Shown here: piece after piece, positions 8,148 through 8,993 of the stretch
Numbering within the stretch: position 1 is the first letter of the stretch
Layout: each line of letters begins with the position of its first letter
Source of the DNA: Candidatus Fonsibacter sp.
GTDB lineage: Bacteria; Pseudomonadota; Alphaproteobacteria; Pelagibacterales; Pelagibacteraceae
Direction of reading: 5' to 3'
DNA: 8,993 nucleotides
Assembly: GCA_023257975.1 (NCBI GenBank)
Contig: JALRAW010000068.1
Location: forward strand, 1 to 8,993
Notes under the pieces: model-generated
Database searches by the model: none
What the model saw: the letters and a program-made list of their open reading frames with translations, nothing else
What the model was told of the DNA's origin: nothing
Made by a program: the position numbers and the translations under genes

Positions 8148-8714
8148 TTATTTTGGTGATCTTTTTGAAAGTATTCTTTGAAGGGTTCTTCTATGCATTT
8201 TAAGTCTTCTCGCAGTCTCAGAAACATTTCGGTCGCATAATTCAAATACTCTCTGAATATGTTCCCATTTTACCCTGTCTGCAGACATTGGGTTCTCAGG
8301 AGGAATTGCCTTCTTATCTTTATCTGCCAATAAAGCAGCTTCTAAGTCCTCGGCATCAGCTGGCTTTGCAAGGTAGTCTATAGCTCCCGATTTAACCGCT
8401 GCTACAGCCGTTGGAATGTTTCCATAGCCGGTTAAAACTATAATTCTACTATCAGCTTTAACTTTGTGGATCTCTTTAACAACATCCAGACCGCTACCGT
8501 CGTTAAGTCTAAGGTCTATAATGGCAAAAGTTGGGGGTGAGGCTTTAACTTTTTGATTTGCCTCAGCAACACTAGAAGCTGAGGTAACAAAAAAACCCTT
8601 ATTTTCCATAGCTTTTGAAAGCCTGTTTCGGAATGGATCATCGTCATCGACTATAAGTAAAGATTTGTTCTCGAACTGTCCTAAATTCACTTTTGAGGTT
8701 AAAATTTTATTCAT
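8148..8714 (-). CDS. regA: Global redox response regulator RegA/ActR/PrrA
   Basis: This 188-residue response regulator is normally phosphorylated by the redox-sensing kinase RegB/PrrB/ActS and controls respiration and energy-metabolism genes in alphaproteobacteria. The receiver domain has acidic residues D23-D24, phosphoacceptor D67 (IIDLRLNDGSGLDV), T95 (VLTGYG) and K117 (AKPAD). A proline-containing linker at about 136-143 precedes the Fis-type helix-turn-helix at about 146-186, which is nearly identical to RegA/PrrA (SADRVKWEHIQRV, NVSETARRLKMHRRTLQRIL). I chose the ATG at 8714, giving a length close to the usual 184. A GTG at 8753 would add 13 residues with no counterpart in the family. 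No regB gene is in the window. The gene ends against the DUF6314-like gene with no spacer and diverges from a decarboxylase-like gene. Confidence 0.95.
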   Translation of the reverse strand: MNKILTSKVNLGQFENKSLLIVDDDDPFRNRLSKAMENKGFFVTSASSVAEANQKVKASPPTFAIIDLRLNDGSGLDVVKEIHKVKADSRIIVLTGYGNIPTAVAAVKSGAIDYLAKPADAEDLEAALLADKDKKAIPPENPMSADRVKWEHIQRVFELCDRNVSETARRLKMHRRTLQRILSKRSPK

Positions 8715-8726
8715 GAAGTACTTTTT

Positions 8727-8755
8727 AATATAGTCCTTCCCGAACCCTATCACAA
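8727..8755 (-). promoter_or_regulatory. Candidate sigma-70 promoter of regA
   Basis: On the minus strand TTGTGA (8755-8750) and TATATT (8732-8727) are separated by 17 bases, the ideal distance for a sigma-70 promoter. Transcription would begin near 8720, leaving a leader of only about six bases before the ATG at 8714. If real, the promoter rules out the upstream GTG at 8753 as the start codon. No Shine-Dalgarno sequence is present, which fits an almost leaderless message. The match is by eye and unproven. Confidence 0.4.
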
Positions 8756-8791
8756 GCTAAGGTCACAGTGTGGAAGAAATTTTTCTTACCT
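8736..8791 (+). promoter_or_regulatory. Candidate structured leader element upstream of the decarboxylase-like gene
   Basis: This block is clearly less AT-rich than other spacers in the window and has several complementary segments. Pairing set A joins CTTCC (8736-8740) with GGAAG (8772-8776), with ACC (8744-8746) and GGT (8761-8763) nested inside. Set B joins AGGT (8760-8763) with ACCT (8788-8791) and AAGAA (8774-8778) with TTCTT (8783-8787), leaving the odd-centred palindrome CACAGTGTG (8764-8772) in a bulge. The sets share bases and exclude each other, as in switch-like leaders. A structured RNA named speF is known upstream of ornithine decarboxylase genes in alphaproteobacteria; I cannot confirm this is one. 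It also overlaps the candidate regA promoter, so protein binding to DNA is an alternative. Confidence 0.3.
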
Positions 8792-8870
8792 AAAATAAAT
8801 ACTTTACAGAAATTAAAAATAGCTTTAATTGCCGACTCAATTGGTTAATTAATAATAATTTTTTAACAAA

Positions 8871-8874
8871 AGGA
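8871..8874 (+). promoter_or_regulatory. Ribosome binding site supporting a TTG start
   Basis: AGGA, within the wider AAAAGGA, lies 11 bases before the TTG at 8886. It is one of the few Shine-Dalgarno-like sequences before a gene in this window, and it decides the start of the right-hand gene. The in-frame TAA at 8877-8879 excludes any earlier start. Confidence 0.55.
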
Positions 8875-8885
8875 CATAACAAGAA

Positions 8886-8993
8886 TTGAAAAAATTTAAT
8901 TCTGTTTCTGACTTAGTCAGAGATCTTCAACCAGTAAATCCAGTATATTGTATTCGACCAGAAAGTATAAAACTGGCTTGCAATTTTTTTGTA
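8886..8993 (+). CDS. N-terminus of a PLP-dependent ornithine/diaminopimelate-type decarboxylase, runs off the window
   Basis: Thirty-six codons are open from a TTG at 8886 to the window edge. The residues, including DLVRDLQPVNPVYCIRPESIKL, resemble what I recall of the N-terminus of alphaproteobacterial fold-type III PLP decarboxylases annotated as ornithine or lysine/ornithine decarboxylase. These make putrescine (or cadaverine) from basic amino acids in polyamine synthesis. The PLP lysine and other catalytic residues lie beyond the edge, so the specific activity cannot be judged. There is no ATG in the visible frame and a TAA lies two codons before the TTG, so a TTG start is nearly forced. 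The gene diverges from regA across about 170 bases. The coding call is firm; the family call is moderate. Confidence 0.6.
   Translation, partial: MKKFNSVSDLVRDLQPVNPVYCIRPESIKLACNFFV

Noticed and set aside
8715..8753. A longer regA starting at GTG 8753.
   Set aside because: The extra 13 residues lack a family counterpart, and a well-spaced candidate promoter would lie within them.
8754..8885. RegA-binding box in the regA upstream region.
   Set aside because: I found no good match to the GC-rich RegA/PrrA consensus known from Rhodobacter.

Overview
The window looks like a piece of a streamlined marine alphaproteobacterium of the SAR11 / Pelagibacter type. The DNA is strongly AT-rich, lysine, asparagine and isoleucine are over-used, and genes are packed with gaps of 0 to 51 bases, apart from one divergent spacer of about 170 bases. 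Shine-Dalgarno sequences are scarce. Several proteins are alphaproteobacterial hallmarks: a ChvI/ChvG two-component pair beside ahcY, and a RegA/ActR/PrrA regulator with the near-invariant Fis-type tail of that family. The SAR11 assignment is an inference from these traits, not from a database match.

Bases 1-6154 carry a leftward run: polA (DNA polymerase I, with all three activities apparently intact), chvI (response regulator), chvG (sensor kinase) and ahcY (S-adenosylhomocysteine hydrolase, whose C-terminus lies beyond base 1). The gaps are 39, 5 and 51 bases, so chvI-chvG are surely co-transcribed and the whole run may be one unit. In many alphaproteobacteria chvI-chvG lies a few genes from ahcY with hprK and PTS genes between; here those genes are absent and ahcY follows chvG directly.

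A 48-base divergent spacer separates polA from a rightward three-gene unit (6203-8147): an ABC-2-type ATPase subunit with no permease gene in the window, a BioY-type biotin transporter overlapping it by 8 bases, and a small protein that looks like the DUF6314 family. This unit abuts regA tail to tail with no spacer and no visible terminator hairpin.

regA (8148-8714, leftward) diverges from a gene running off the right edge, whose 36 visible residues resemble the N-terminus of alphaproteobacterial PLP-dependent ornithine/diaminopimelate-type decarboxylases. The spacer between them is the only notable non-coding stretch. It contains a relatively GC-rich block with nested and mutually exclusive base-pairing potential, which could be a structured leader of the decarboxylase gene or an operator region for regA.

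No tRNA, rRNA, mobile element, CRISPR array or long repeat was seen, and no stretch over 300 bases lacks a gene. Most of the window is ordinary core genome. The points deserving a second look are the divergent spacer at the right end, the altered receiver motif in ChvI, and the ATPase-BioY overlap.
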